From assembly GCA_942491415.1 (NCBI GenBank), contig CALOAD010000010.1, forward strand, positions 1 through 16,195: a stretch of DNA of 16,195 bases. The letters run 5' to 3'. Below the pieces are notes generated by a model that did not search any database, was not told where the DNA came from, and was given only the letters and a program-made list of their open reading frames with translations. How positions within the stretch are numbered: the stretch's first letter is position 1; every line of letters starts with the position of its first letter. The stretch comes from CALOAD01 sp942491415. GTDB lineage: Bacteria; Cyanobacteriota; Vampirovibrionia; Gastranaerophilales; CALOAD01. Position numbers and translations under genes: made by a program. Positions 7,393-13,533 of the stretch are shown one piece after another.

Positions 7393-7794
7393 TCATCTGT
7401 TTTTTTCTTCTCCATAAACTTCATTTAATATCGTATAAACATTTTGCCGTTGCTGTTCCTGATAAGTATAGCTTTGTTGATAATTGGCAACTCTTTCTCT
7501 TTCAATTTTAGCCTGTATTTCCGCTTGTGTAGGAGCGAAATGGGCGTTTGGGTTCATTCTTTGTAGTGCTAATTTGTTTCTATCCTGAACGGACATTTTT
7601 GTTTGATTATTCATTAGCATAACAGGGTTGGATGGAGCATTGGAAGGGTAGTTTTGCGATGGAGTTGAAGTAGAATATGATTTGCTTGGGTCAGTGGGTT
7701 TATATTTTTTAAATGTAGGAGCAATAGGGTTTGTTTGACTCCTTAATCCAGTTGATATAAAAAATAATAATACCATTAATAAATATAATTTCAT
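7393..7794 (-). CDS. Secreted Gln/Ser/Pro-rich N-terminal part of the interrupted transglutaminase-like protein
   Basis: I take the ATG at 7794-7792, which starts a clear signal peptide (MKLYLLMVLLFFISTGLRSQ, Q after the likely cleavage site) and has a GAGGAGG sequence about 15 bases upstream; the in-frame start at 7881 would add 29 residues of non-signal sequence. The mature chain is low in complexity (Ser, Pro, Asn, Tyr), then a Gln/Arg-rich helix (IQAKIERERVANYQQ). It ends at TGA 7395-7393 in the same frame as the following transglutaminase-like segment. If the stop is genuine, a 133-residue exported protein remains; more likely this is the 5' part of a roughly 495-codon gene. It begins 83 bases after the receiver-domain gene. 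Confidence 0.65.
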   Translation of the reverse strand: MKLYLLMVLLFFISTGLRSQTNPIAPTFKKYKPTDPSKSYSTSTPSQNYPSNAPSNPVMLMNNQTKMSVQDRNKLALQRMNPNAHFAPTQAEIQAKIERERVANYQQSYTYQEQQRQNVYTILNEVYGEEKNR

Positions 7795-7877
7795 TTGCAA
7801 AAAAATAGACCTCCTCAATTCAAAAGTATTAAATCCATACTTCCAAGCAATAAATGTTTTATGTTCTTTACCAACGG

Positions 7878-8249
7878 TCATACTTTTTCTACGAACGGTT
7901 CTTTTTTTACTTCATTTATCAATTTTTTTATTGTTGTACTATATTTCGACAAACATTTATTCGCACCTAATTCTATCATTTTATGACTATAATCATTTGA
8001 TTCGTATGTTGAAAATCCAATGATTTTAATATTTGGATATTTACGTGATATTTGTTGAGTAACTACCAATCCGTTAGTTTGAAGAAAGTCCATAATAACT
8101 ACATCAACCGAATTTTCCTTGATAAATTCAAGAGCTTGGTTTCCTTCAGTACAAGTATAAACAAGGTTTAGTTTTTTATCTTTTACAAATGTTTCTTTTA
8201 AATAATCTGAAAGAATTACATTTCTTTCTACGAGCAAAATTTTAATCAT
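7878..8249 (-). CDS. Stand-alone response-regulator receiver domain protein
   Basis: From the ATG at 8249-8247 this is a 123-residue receiver domain with no output domain: MIKILLVERN start, phospho-acceptor D54 (VDVVIMDF), S80 (IIGFS) and K102 (CLSK). The acidic pair before the first helix is reduced to E8 followed by R, so Mg2+ binding may be altered. Longer in-frame starts read back into a hairpin region and are rejected. The sequence style fits NarL/FixJ-type receivers, but the HTH half is absent and the stop follows directly. No histidine kinase lies nearby. It may tie expression or export of the downstream secreted proteins to a host phosphorelay; that is inference. Confidence 0.8.
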   Translation of the reverse strand: MIKILLVERNVILSDYLKETFVKDKKLNLVYTCTEGNQALEFIKENSVDVVIMDFLQTNGLVVTQQISRKYPNIKIIGFSTYESNDYSHKMIELGANKCLSKYSTTIKKLINEVKKEPFVEKV

Positions 8250-8299
8250 AACGGTAAAAAAGTTACCTCTAAAAAGAGGGGTGGAACTTATACTTACTC

Positions 8300-8412
8300 G
8301 AAAGAGAGGTACTGGAATACCCACAAAAACGAAATAAGCAAAGCCCACCCCAATCGGTGAGCGTTTTGCTTATAATTCTCGTTTTTGTTCAAAATTTCCA
8401 GTTTTCTCTTTC
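8300..8412. repeat. 113-nt imperfect palindrome in the leader of the receiver gene
   Basis: Four nested stems line up on one axis: 8300-8307 with 8405-8412 (8 bp), 8311-8317 with 8396-8402 (7 bp), 8324-8332 with 8379-8387 (9 bp), and 8334-8342 with 8365-8373 (9 bp). A small inner stem CACC/GGTG (8346-8349 with 8356-8359) closes a 6-base loop. Internal bulges are short. It lies in a 318-base gene-free stretch (8250-8567), 51 bases before the receiver ATG. It may be a MITE-like insertion, a structured RNA leader or a replication/recombination hairpin. Just downstream on the minus strand a small CCTCT-AAAA-AGAGG hairpin (8266-8279) also appears. Confidence 0.7.
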
Positions 8413-8487
8413 AAGAATTATAGCTCTACGCTATATAGTATGTTTGTAAATATTATTTTCTCTTATATTTTTGTCTTTAATTTGATA

Positions 8488-8495
8488 CAAATGTA
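8488..8495 (-). promoter_or_regulatory. Possible -7 box for the receiver/toxin-module operon
   Basis: TACATTTG on the minus strand (8495-8488) matches TAnnTTTG. The only upstream TTG is 12 bases away, too close for a standard -33 box. If used, the transcript would carry the 113-nt palindrome in its 5' leader. Confidence 0.3.
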
Positions 8496-8567
8496 TTCTA
8501 AATATTTCAATTTAAAAATACGTATAAATACCTACAATAGACGTTTTATTGATGTGGTAAATACCTA

Positions 8568-8693
8568 ATGAAGAGAAAGAGAAAATATGAAAACTACCGA
8601 ATAACTCAACTCAAATTTGGGTTGATAATTATTGCGGTAGTTCTTGTAGTGGTTGGTATAAAAGAATTATTAACTTATCTAGGTTGGATATAG
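8568..8693 (+). CDS. 41-residue one-pass membrane protein
   Basis: This plus-strand frame runs ATG 8568 to TAG 8693 and ends one base before the stop codon of the patatin gene on the other strand, so the two genes are tail to tail with no gap. It begins with a very basic segment (MKRKRKYENYRITQLKFG) and continues with a strong hydrophobic stretch of about 14 residues (LIIIAVVLVVVGI) and a short tail ending LGWI. It is the only plus-strand gene I support in the element. The basic-then-hydrophobic layout suits a small inner-membrane protein; a holin-like role is possible but unproven. No convincing promoter is visible. Confidence 0.5.
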   Translation: MKRKRKYENYRITQLKFGLIIIAVVLVVVGIKELLTYLGWI

Positions 8694-9614
8694 TTAACTA
8701 ATCCATTCAGATTTTAAAGCTGCCTCTTTCCCCAGAGCAATCATGTTTTCAACATCCTGTTTTTTAAACTTATCAATCTTAACTGTCAATTCTTTTTCAG
8801 GTCGAATAATCTTATAGGTAATTCTTTTCTTTCCAGAGTGAACACCTCTTTTAATTACATCTGAATTTTTAGGAACTTGACAATTAATATCGTGCATCTT
8901 TGCAATATCATTGTTTACCGTTTCATTAACAACTATATCCATAATTCGAGATACCAGGTGCATGAGTTTACCACTACAAAAGTTTTTAGAGGTAAGCTGT
9001 TCCGACTGACAAAGAATGATAACGATTTCATCTGCTCCTTTGTCTATCACACTTTTTAACGGGGCTACATCACGTAAGCCACCATCATAAAAAGGAATCC
9101 CTCCAATTTCCGCAACAGGCATCATTACAGGTATGCTCGTACTGGCAATGATACCATTGATTAATGAGGGGTTAGACTGATTAAAATACTTCAATGTTCC
9201 TGTTATCATATCCACAGCTCCAGCCGTAAACTCAACATTACTTTTTCTAAAATTTTCAAGGTTTAAAGTTCGGTGTACCAATTCTTTTAAGGGGTCATTG
9301 GAAAGAATACCATCAAACTGATTAAACAACAACTCTTTGGCTAATCTTAAAAATCCTTTCTTTTTCACTAAATCGTTAGGACGATTAATGTTCTTAGTCC
9401 AAAAATCAACAAGGGTATTACCGATAGTTTCCCATTCAAAATTATTGTTGCGTTTTCCTGTTTCATTAACCATAAAACTACCGTTCAATGAACCCACAGA
9501 AATACCGTGAATAATGTCGGGTTGAAACCCCTCGTTTAAGACTTGTTGAATTGCTCCTGCTTGAAAAGCTCCTTTGATAGAACCTCCGCTTAATACTAAT
9601 TCTCTTTTTTTCAT
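8694..9614 (-). CDS. Patatin-like phospholipase
   Basis: The 306-residue protein is a single patatin domain: the oxyanion-hole glycine motif GGSIKG (10-15), the nucleophile elbow GISVG (S39), and the catalytic Asp in FYDGG (D177), giving the Ser-Asp dyad of lipid acyl hydrolases. There is no signal peptide or membrane segment, so it is made in the cytoplasm. It follows the RadC-like gene by 6 bases in the same operon. In a bacterial genome it would be an ordinary lipase of unknown substrate; within a phage-like operon it could act on membrane lipids during lysis or entry. The latter is inference. Confidence 0.9.
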   Translation of the reverse strand: MKKRELVLSGGSIKGAFQAGAIQQVLNEGFQPDIIHGISVGSLNGSFMVNETGKRNNNFEWETIGNTLVDFWTKNINRPNDLVKKKGFLRLAKELLFNQFDGILSNDPLKELVHRTLNLENFRKSNVEFTAGAVDMITGTLKYFNQSNPSLINGIIASTSIPVMMPVAEIGGIPFYDGGLRDVAPLKSVIDKGADEIVIILCQSEQLTSKNFCSGKLMHLVSRIMDIVVNETVNNDIAKMHDINCQVPKNSDVIKRGVHSGKKRITYKIIRPEKELTVKIDKFKKQDVENMIALGKEAALKSEWIS

Positions 9615-9620
9615 AATCTT

Positions 9621-10163
9621 TTAAAATAACTTGCCGTTATCGGCAAATGAATAATGACTTTCTTTGGTTAATATAATGTGGTCGAATAAAGGAATGTCTA
9701 ACTGACTTCCTGCTTGTTCAATTTTTGCTGTCAATCTAATGTCTGCATCACTTGGCTGTAAATTTCCGCTTGGGTGGTTATGTGCAATAATAATCGCTGA
9801 TGCCAATGCTTGTAAAGCCACAGAAAAAATCAATTTTAAATCTGCTATCGTTCCGGTAGTTCCACCTTTACTTAATAACTGATAACCTAACACACGATTA
9901 GACCTATCCAATAGCAATACAATAAACTCTTCTCTAATCTCTATCTGACTGCTCCATATTTCACGAAAAATATTTACAGCATCTTCCGATGAACTTATTT
10001 TAGGTCGGTCTTCATTTTTTTGCTTTCTACTGTAAACAATTCTAATTTTTGGTGGTCGTTTCAATTTTCCTAATCCCGTTTCCTTTTTGGGTTTTTGACT
10101 AAAAAGCAAAATGGCCACTAAAATTATTATCAGAATAAGTGCGATGTAAATTTTCTTTTTCAT
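9621..10163 (-). CDS. RadC-like JAMM/MPN-domain protein with an N-terminal membrane anchor
   Basis: Residues 5-21 form a hydrophobic membrane segment (IYIALILIIILVAILLF) after MKKK; a basic linker follows, then a RadC-type JAMM domain (about 55-180). The zinc motif is complete: E79, H128 and H130 in AHNHPSGN, and D141 at the expected spacing. The N-terminal helix-hairpin-helix part of full-length RadC is absent, as in mobile-element RadC proteins, but those are normally soluble; the membrane anchor is unusual. Its start overlaps the end of the preceding small membrane-protein gene by 4 bases. The function of RadC is not settled; a peptidase or isopeptidase-type hydrolase is possible from the fold. 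Confidence 0.88.
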   Translation of the reverse strand: MKKKIYIALILIIILVAILLFSQKPKKETGLGKLKRPPKIRIVYSRKQKNEDRPKISSSEDAVNIFREIWSSQIEIREEFIVLLLDRSNRVLGYQLLSKGGTTGTIADLKLIFSVALQALASAIIIAHNHPSGNLQPSDADIRLTAKIEQAGSQLDIPLFDHIILTKESHYSFADNGKLF

Positions 10164-10423
10164 AATTCATTAATGGCTTTGAACCAAGCAGTTTCGGCAA
10201 TGGATAATCTTTCTTTTTTATCGTTTAAAGCACTTTGGATTTGCTCTAATATTTCAAAAGCTTTTTTGCATTTGTGCTGACTGATTTTCTTTTTACTGGT
10301 AGCTCCTAAACTTTCTTGTTTTTTATTCATTCGTGTTATGATGAAAACCAATAGAAATAAAATCACTACTAAAACGATGGTTAGTTTTATCCCTGATTTT
10401 TGTTTTGTACTTGATGTTGACAT
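10160..10423 (-). CDS. Small one-pass membrane protein of unknown function
   Basis: The 87-residue protein has one membrane helix at about 13-31 (KLTIVLVVILFLLVFIITR), flanked by a short Ser/Thr/Lys N-terminus and a basic stretch with a helical C-terminal half (KAFEILEQIQSALNDKKERL). It overlaps the RadC-like gene by 4 bases, so both are translated together. The layout matches its neighbours, each with one N-terminal anchor and a small soluble domain. I recognise no family. Confidence 0.75.
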   Translation of the reverse strand: MSTSSTKQKSGIKLTIVLVVILFLLVFIITRMNKKQESLGATSKKKISQHKCKKAFEILEQIQSALNDKKERLSIAETAWFKAINEL

Positions 10424-10437
10424 AATGACTTTAATTG

Positions 10438-10466
10438 AAAAAAGGGCTGCATTGTGCAGCCCTTTT
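10438..10466 (-). terminator. Strong intrinsic terminator after the glycine-zipper gene
   Basis: The perfect stem GGGCTGC/GCAGCCC (10462-10456 with 10450-10444, minus strand) with loop ACAAT is followed by six T residues (10443-10438); flanking A/T pairs lengthen the stem. It is 18 bases after the stop of the 227-residue gene, so the long upstream operon can end here, with partial read-through needed for the next three genes unless they have their own promoter. The symmetry also allows termination on the plus strand. Confidence 0.85.
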
Positions 10467-10484
10467 ATTAATTGAACAATTGGT

Positions 10485-11168
10485 TTATTTCCAACCTAAA
10501 GCAGCAGCTAAAGAACCGCCTATTGCTCCACCTAAAGAACCGATGACACCGCCACCAACTCCAGTTAATGCTCCAACAGCATCAGCTTTCCAAGGGAATT
10601 TGAATTTAGATAGATCTCCCTCAACAAAGTTTTTCCACTTGCTGTTATCACAAGCGATTTGCTCCATCCAGTATTTTACGCTGTATTTCGCAATGCTTAC
10701 CATAATTAACGGCAACTGTAAATCTTCCTCGCTTAAATCAGAAGCTAAGATTCTGTCCTCAATGTTCATTAAGATTTTTAAAGAACCTTCATAGTCTAAA
10801 TTCATTTCATCAGACACATTCAAAATTGCTTCAACTAAGCATTTTTGATTTTCTTTGATTGGGCTTCTTTTCACTAATTCACTTACTGGGTGAATTGCCA
10901 ACATATTTACACAGTTTCCAACAGCAATGTAGTGGTTAATCATTGATTCGTTACTACCGTGATTGTTGTTACACTCATCATAGCGTTGGTGTGAATGTTC
11001 ATCTTTCAACGATTCCAAAAATTGACTGATTAAATCAACCCCTCTTTCTGGTTTCATTTCATCTTGAGAGTTTAAACGCTCAATTACATAATCTAAGCCT
11101 TTGTTGTGGGCTTTTCCTAACACATCGTACGGGTTCAATACCGCAACTCTTTTTTCATTTTTCTCCAT
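10485..11168 (-). CDS. Unknown protein with a C-terminal glycine-zipper segment
   Basis: Of the 227 residues, the N-terminal part begins with NPYDVLGKAHNKGLDYVIER (residues 12-31), a motif I associate loosely with Bacteroidetes proteins of unknown function, followed by a mostly helical body with several Cys and His. The last 35 residues (about 192-227) are a glycine zipper with repeated GxxxG spacing (ALTGVGGGVIGSLGGAIGGS), resembling membrane-inserting segments and class II bacteriocin-type peptides. No signal peptide is seen. It is followed at once by a strong terminator. It may be a membrane-active or membrane-associated structural protein; no enzyme motif is seen. Confidence 0.75.
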   Translation of the reverse strand: MEKNEKRVAVLNPYDVLGKAHNKGLDYVIERLNSQDEMKPERGVDLISQFLESLKDEHSHQRYDECNNNHGSNESMINHYIAVGNCVNMLAIHPVSELVKRSPIKENQKCLVEAILNVSDEMNLDYEGSLKILMNIEDRILASDLSEEDLQLPLIMVSIAKYSVKYWMEQIACDNSKWKNFVEGDLSKFKFPWKADAVGALTGVGGGVIGSLGGAIGGSLAAALGWK

Positions 11169-11222
11169 AACTTTTTTTTGGATTTAATGGTTTATATATA
11201 GATTAATTAATTACTTGTTGTT

Positions 11223-11852
11223 TTAGGTAATATTTACATATTCCCCTTGTCTATTTCCTGACTGGTAACGCTTTCGGAGTTCTGCTAATGACAGCCCGAA
11301 AGTGTACTGGAAATGTGGTTTATCCTTAAAGCTTTTCCAATCTCCACCCCATTTTAAACCGATGGATTTACCAAGCTTGGCAACTTTATCCCAATTCGGA
11401 TTCTTCCATATTGCTTTACCGTTTTTGATTTCCACTACATCAACCGCCAATCCGAAATTGTGGTAGCTTTGCCCTGCTTTAGCGTTGGTAACTTTCTCGT
11501 TGGCTTCATCAATTAGCCCGTCCCCGTCATTGTCCTTACCGTCAAAAGGTCGGTTATACAATTTGGTTTGCTCACTCCAAGACCTGAAAGCCGAAACCAC
11601 TCTTAGCTTTATTCCCAATTCCTTTTCTGCTCTGATGATGAACTCCTTTACTTTCTCCTTAACTAAAGGGTGCAGGGTGGCTATTCTCCTATCAGAAACC
11701 GCATCCCACGTTTTTTCCTTGAGGTAATTGATTGCCTTTTCAGCAACCTGCTTAATGGTCTTTCGTTTTCTGAACGCCACTATACCGATGATGACAATGA
11801 GAATTACCACTACTGTATATCCTATTTTATTGGGTTTAAATTTGATTTTCAT
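11223..11852 (-). CDS. Membrane-anchored M15 (VanY/endolysin-type) peptidoglycan peptidase
   Basis: From the ATG at 11852 (209 aa; a start at 11876 would overlap the upstream gene by 20 bases) there is a membrane helix at about 11-27 (YTVVVILIVIIGIVAF), then an M15 zinc peptidase domain: the SAFRS segment (R90), SYHNFGLAVD with H131 and D138, and DKPHFQ with D177 and H180, together the zinc ligands and catalytic acid of D-Ala-D-Ala / L-Ala-D-Glu peptidases. An acidic loop DNDGDGLIDE (107-116) resembles an EF-hand-type calcium loop inserted in the domain. The enzyme would cleave peptidoglycan stem peptides from a membrane-tethered position, as in virion-associated lytic proteins of membrane-containing phages or in lysis. 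Confidence 0.93.
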   Translation of the reverse strand: MKIKFKPNKIGYTVVVILIVIIGIVAFRKRKTIKQVAEKAINYLKEKTWDAVSDRRIATLHPLVKEKVKEFIIRAEKELGIKLRVVSAFRSWSEQTKLYNRPFDGKDNDGDGLIDEANEKVTNAKAGQSYHNFGLAVDVVEIKNGKAIWKNPNWDKVAKLGKSIGLKWGGDWKSFKDKPHFQYTFGLSLAELRKRYQSGNRQGEYVNIT

Positions 11853-11856
11853 TTGT

Positions 11857-12288
11857 TTAAGTAATGATGTCTTCAAAACTTCTTAGCTCGTCCGTATCTA
11901 ATTCTTTGGCTGCTCTTTCCTGTAAGGTTTCACTATACTTTAAGCGGTAAGCATCTGATACCTCTTTTATGATGTCCTGATTTTTGATTCTGCGAGCCAA
12001 TCGGTCAAATTCTTCTTCATTCGTTCCATCCCAATCAATCATCCAGTTAGCTCCTGATGGATTAGCTGCATTTCTGAATTGTAAGGCTACTCGGTTCGGG
12101 TCTTCGGTAGATTTCTTGTCAAATTTTTTGTTCTTAAAATAAGCCCTGATTTTACCGATACCACCCCTTAACAAAAACAGTCCTATGATAGCTGCCAGTA
12201 CAAGCTGTACCTTTTTGTTGCTTAGCACTTTTTTCGCTCCTTGTCCTACTTTTGAGGCGACTAATATTGCTGGGTTTCCTACTGCCAT
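11857..12288 (-). CDS. One-pass membrane protein of unknown function
   Basis: This 143-residue protein has a membrane segment at about 28-44 (VQLVLAAIIGLFLLRGG), preceded by a short basic region and followed by basic residues (IRAYFKNKKFDKK). The remaining soluble domain is helical and charged (EEEFDRLARRIKNQ, DAYRLKYSETLQERAAKEL), with a small aromatic stretch NWMIDWDG. It lies directly before the M15 peptidase gene (4 bases). Its design, one anchor plus a small domain, repeats in the neighbouring genes and would fit a minor membrane protein of a virion or a holin-class protein. No family is recognised. Confidence 0.75.
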   Translation of the reverse strand: MAVGNPAILVASKVGQGAKKVLSNKKVQLVLAAIIGLFLLRGGIGKIRAYFKNKKFDKKSTEDPNRVALQFRNAANPSGANWMIDWDGTNEEEFDRLARRIKNQDIIKEVSDAYRLKYSETLQERAAKELDTDELRSFEDIIT

Positions 12289-12337
12289 TTTGTTATTGAT
12301 TATTGGTTAATGATTCAATTAATTGTGAGCCTCTCGA

Positions 12338-12586
12338 CTAGCTGAACTTTACAAATGCCTTTTTTGCAATTCGGATGTAATCGCCCAATGAAAGTTCTTC
12401 TCCATCTTCAGGAGCAACCTCTTTGATGAACTCCACTATTTCAGGATTCTCAACTATGGTATCTACTGCCTGCATTAAATCCTCATGTTCTAAATTATCT
12501 TGTAAGTCCTGAAAGGCTTGCATTTTCTCGGCTACTTCTTCGGGATTGTTTGCCTCGATTTCTAAGTTTACTTTATACGTCTTCAT
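12338..12586 (-). CDS. Small acidic protein of unknown function
   Basis: The 82 residues are strongly acidic in the middle, with a beta-like start (MKTYKVNLEIEA) and helices (EEVAEKMQAFQDLQDNL, VEFIKEVAPEDGEEL). Its start overlaps the end of the coiled-coil gene by 14 bases, pointing to coupled translation. There is no signal or membrane segment. It ends in TAG followed by TCGAGAGGC, a tail also found after the basic membrane-protein gene at 15705. Confidence 0.7.
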   Translation of the reverse strand: MKTYKVNLEIEANNPEEVAEKMQAFQDLQDNLEHEDLMQAVDTIVENPEIVEFIKEVAPEDGEELSLGDYIRIAKKAFVKFS

Positions 12587-13530
12587 TGTCTTCTATATTT
12601 TGGTTTATATCTGTTGTTTCTTCCTCCTGTTCTGCTTCTGCTTGCTCTTGTTCCCGTCTTCTTTCTTCGGCTTCCTCTTCTTGAATTTCTCGCTCGATTT
12701 CTGCCTCCAGTTCTTCTTCTGTCATTTCGTCTTCTTCCTCCGTTTCGGGGTCTTCATCAATGCTAAATTTGACCGTTTTTCGTTTCCGTTTTGGCTGTTC
12801 TTTTTCGGTTTTTCCTAAACTTGATTTCTTCTTTTCTCCGTCTTTCACAAACTCTTTAATCAATCCGCCCAACGCTTTAGGTACTTGTTTTAAATAGCCT
12901 TTTACATCGTCTTGTATCTCTTTTTGCTTTTCTTCCAATTGGTTTTCCTGATTGGCAACAGCTTGTTCTTTTTCCCTCAATCGGTTTTCTCTTTCATTGA
13001 GCATCATTTCTTTAAATTGAAGGTTTTGCTCCATAATCTTGTTTTGCATTTCCATCACCATTTTTTCCTCTTTCAGTTCGTGTTCCCTGCGGATGCCCTG
13101 CAACTGGATTTCCATTTCTTGCCGAATGGTGTCTATCGGTACAGCTCTTTCCGCTCTTGGTTCTTCTTTCGGTGCTGGTGTATTCAAGCTGATGTTTACA
13201 TTTCCATTTTTATCCACTTTATGCGGTACTCCATTCACGTTGATTGTTTCTTCTTCGGGTTCAATCCATTCTATCGTTTCGTTGATGCGAATAAAAAAAG
13301 GCGGATTGTTTCGGGAAGATTGTTCGTTTGTTCCGTACTTGATTTGCACTTCGGCATCTACATTGTCTTCAATGATTTTATCAAGCACCTCGTCAAAATT
13401 TCGGTTCTCTGGATTGTCGTCTGATGAAACAATGGTAATTCCGTTTTCATCTTTGATAGACCAGTATTTGTAACGAGCAGTCTTCTTTTTTTGCCAAATC
13501 AGCTTCTATATAGTTCTTCGTTCTTTTCAT
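12573..13530 (-). CDS. Acidic coiled-coil protein, frame interrupted at an A7 run near the start
   Basis: The long open frame can be entered by GTG at 13388 (271 aa), but the coding signal extends upstream to a TAG at 13508 (ARYKYWSIKDENGITI, then SSDDNPENRNFDEVL). An ATG at 13530, four bases after the previous gene, starts MKRTKNYIEADLAKK in another frame; removing one A from the A7 run (plus-strand T7, 13486-13492) joins them into a protein of about 318 residues. The N-terminal part (about 1-110) looks globular. Then comes a long coiled coil rich in Glu, Gln and Arg, a basic patch (QPKRKRKTVKF), and a very acidic tail (EEEDEMTEEELEAEI and onward). The layout resembles scaffold or fibre-like proteins. 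The frame break could be sequencing error, mutation, slippage or +1 frameshifting. Confidence 0.75.
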
Positions 13531-13533
13531 CTG

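Noticed and set aside
7393..7395. TGA as selenocysteine or programmed recoding
   Set aside because: No SECIS-like hairpin is visible just after the codon and the surrounding residues are not catalytic; nonsense mutation or sequence error is simpler.
7795..7881. 29-residue extension before the Gln/Ser-rich secreted protein
   Set aside because: It would hide a textbook signal peptide that begins at the ATG at 7794.
8250..8348. N-terminal extension of the receiver protein
   Set aside because: Codons 1-33 translate hairpin DNA; the receiver fold starts exactly at the ATG at 8249.
10435..10794. 119-codon plus-strand frame
   Set aside because: Starts at a terminator hairpin and runs antisense through the glycine-zipper gene; composition mirrors that gene.
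12546..13473. Plus-strand frames of 90, 170 and 144 codons, rich in Phe, Leu and Ser
   Set aside because: Mirror images of the Glu/Lys-rich coiled-coil gene on the minus strand; low-complexity Phe/Leu content and mutual overlap show they are shadows.
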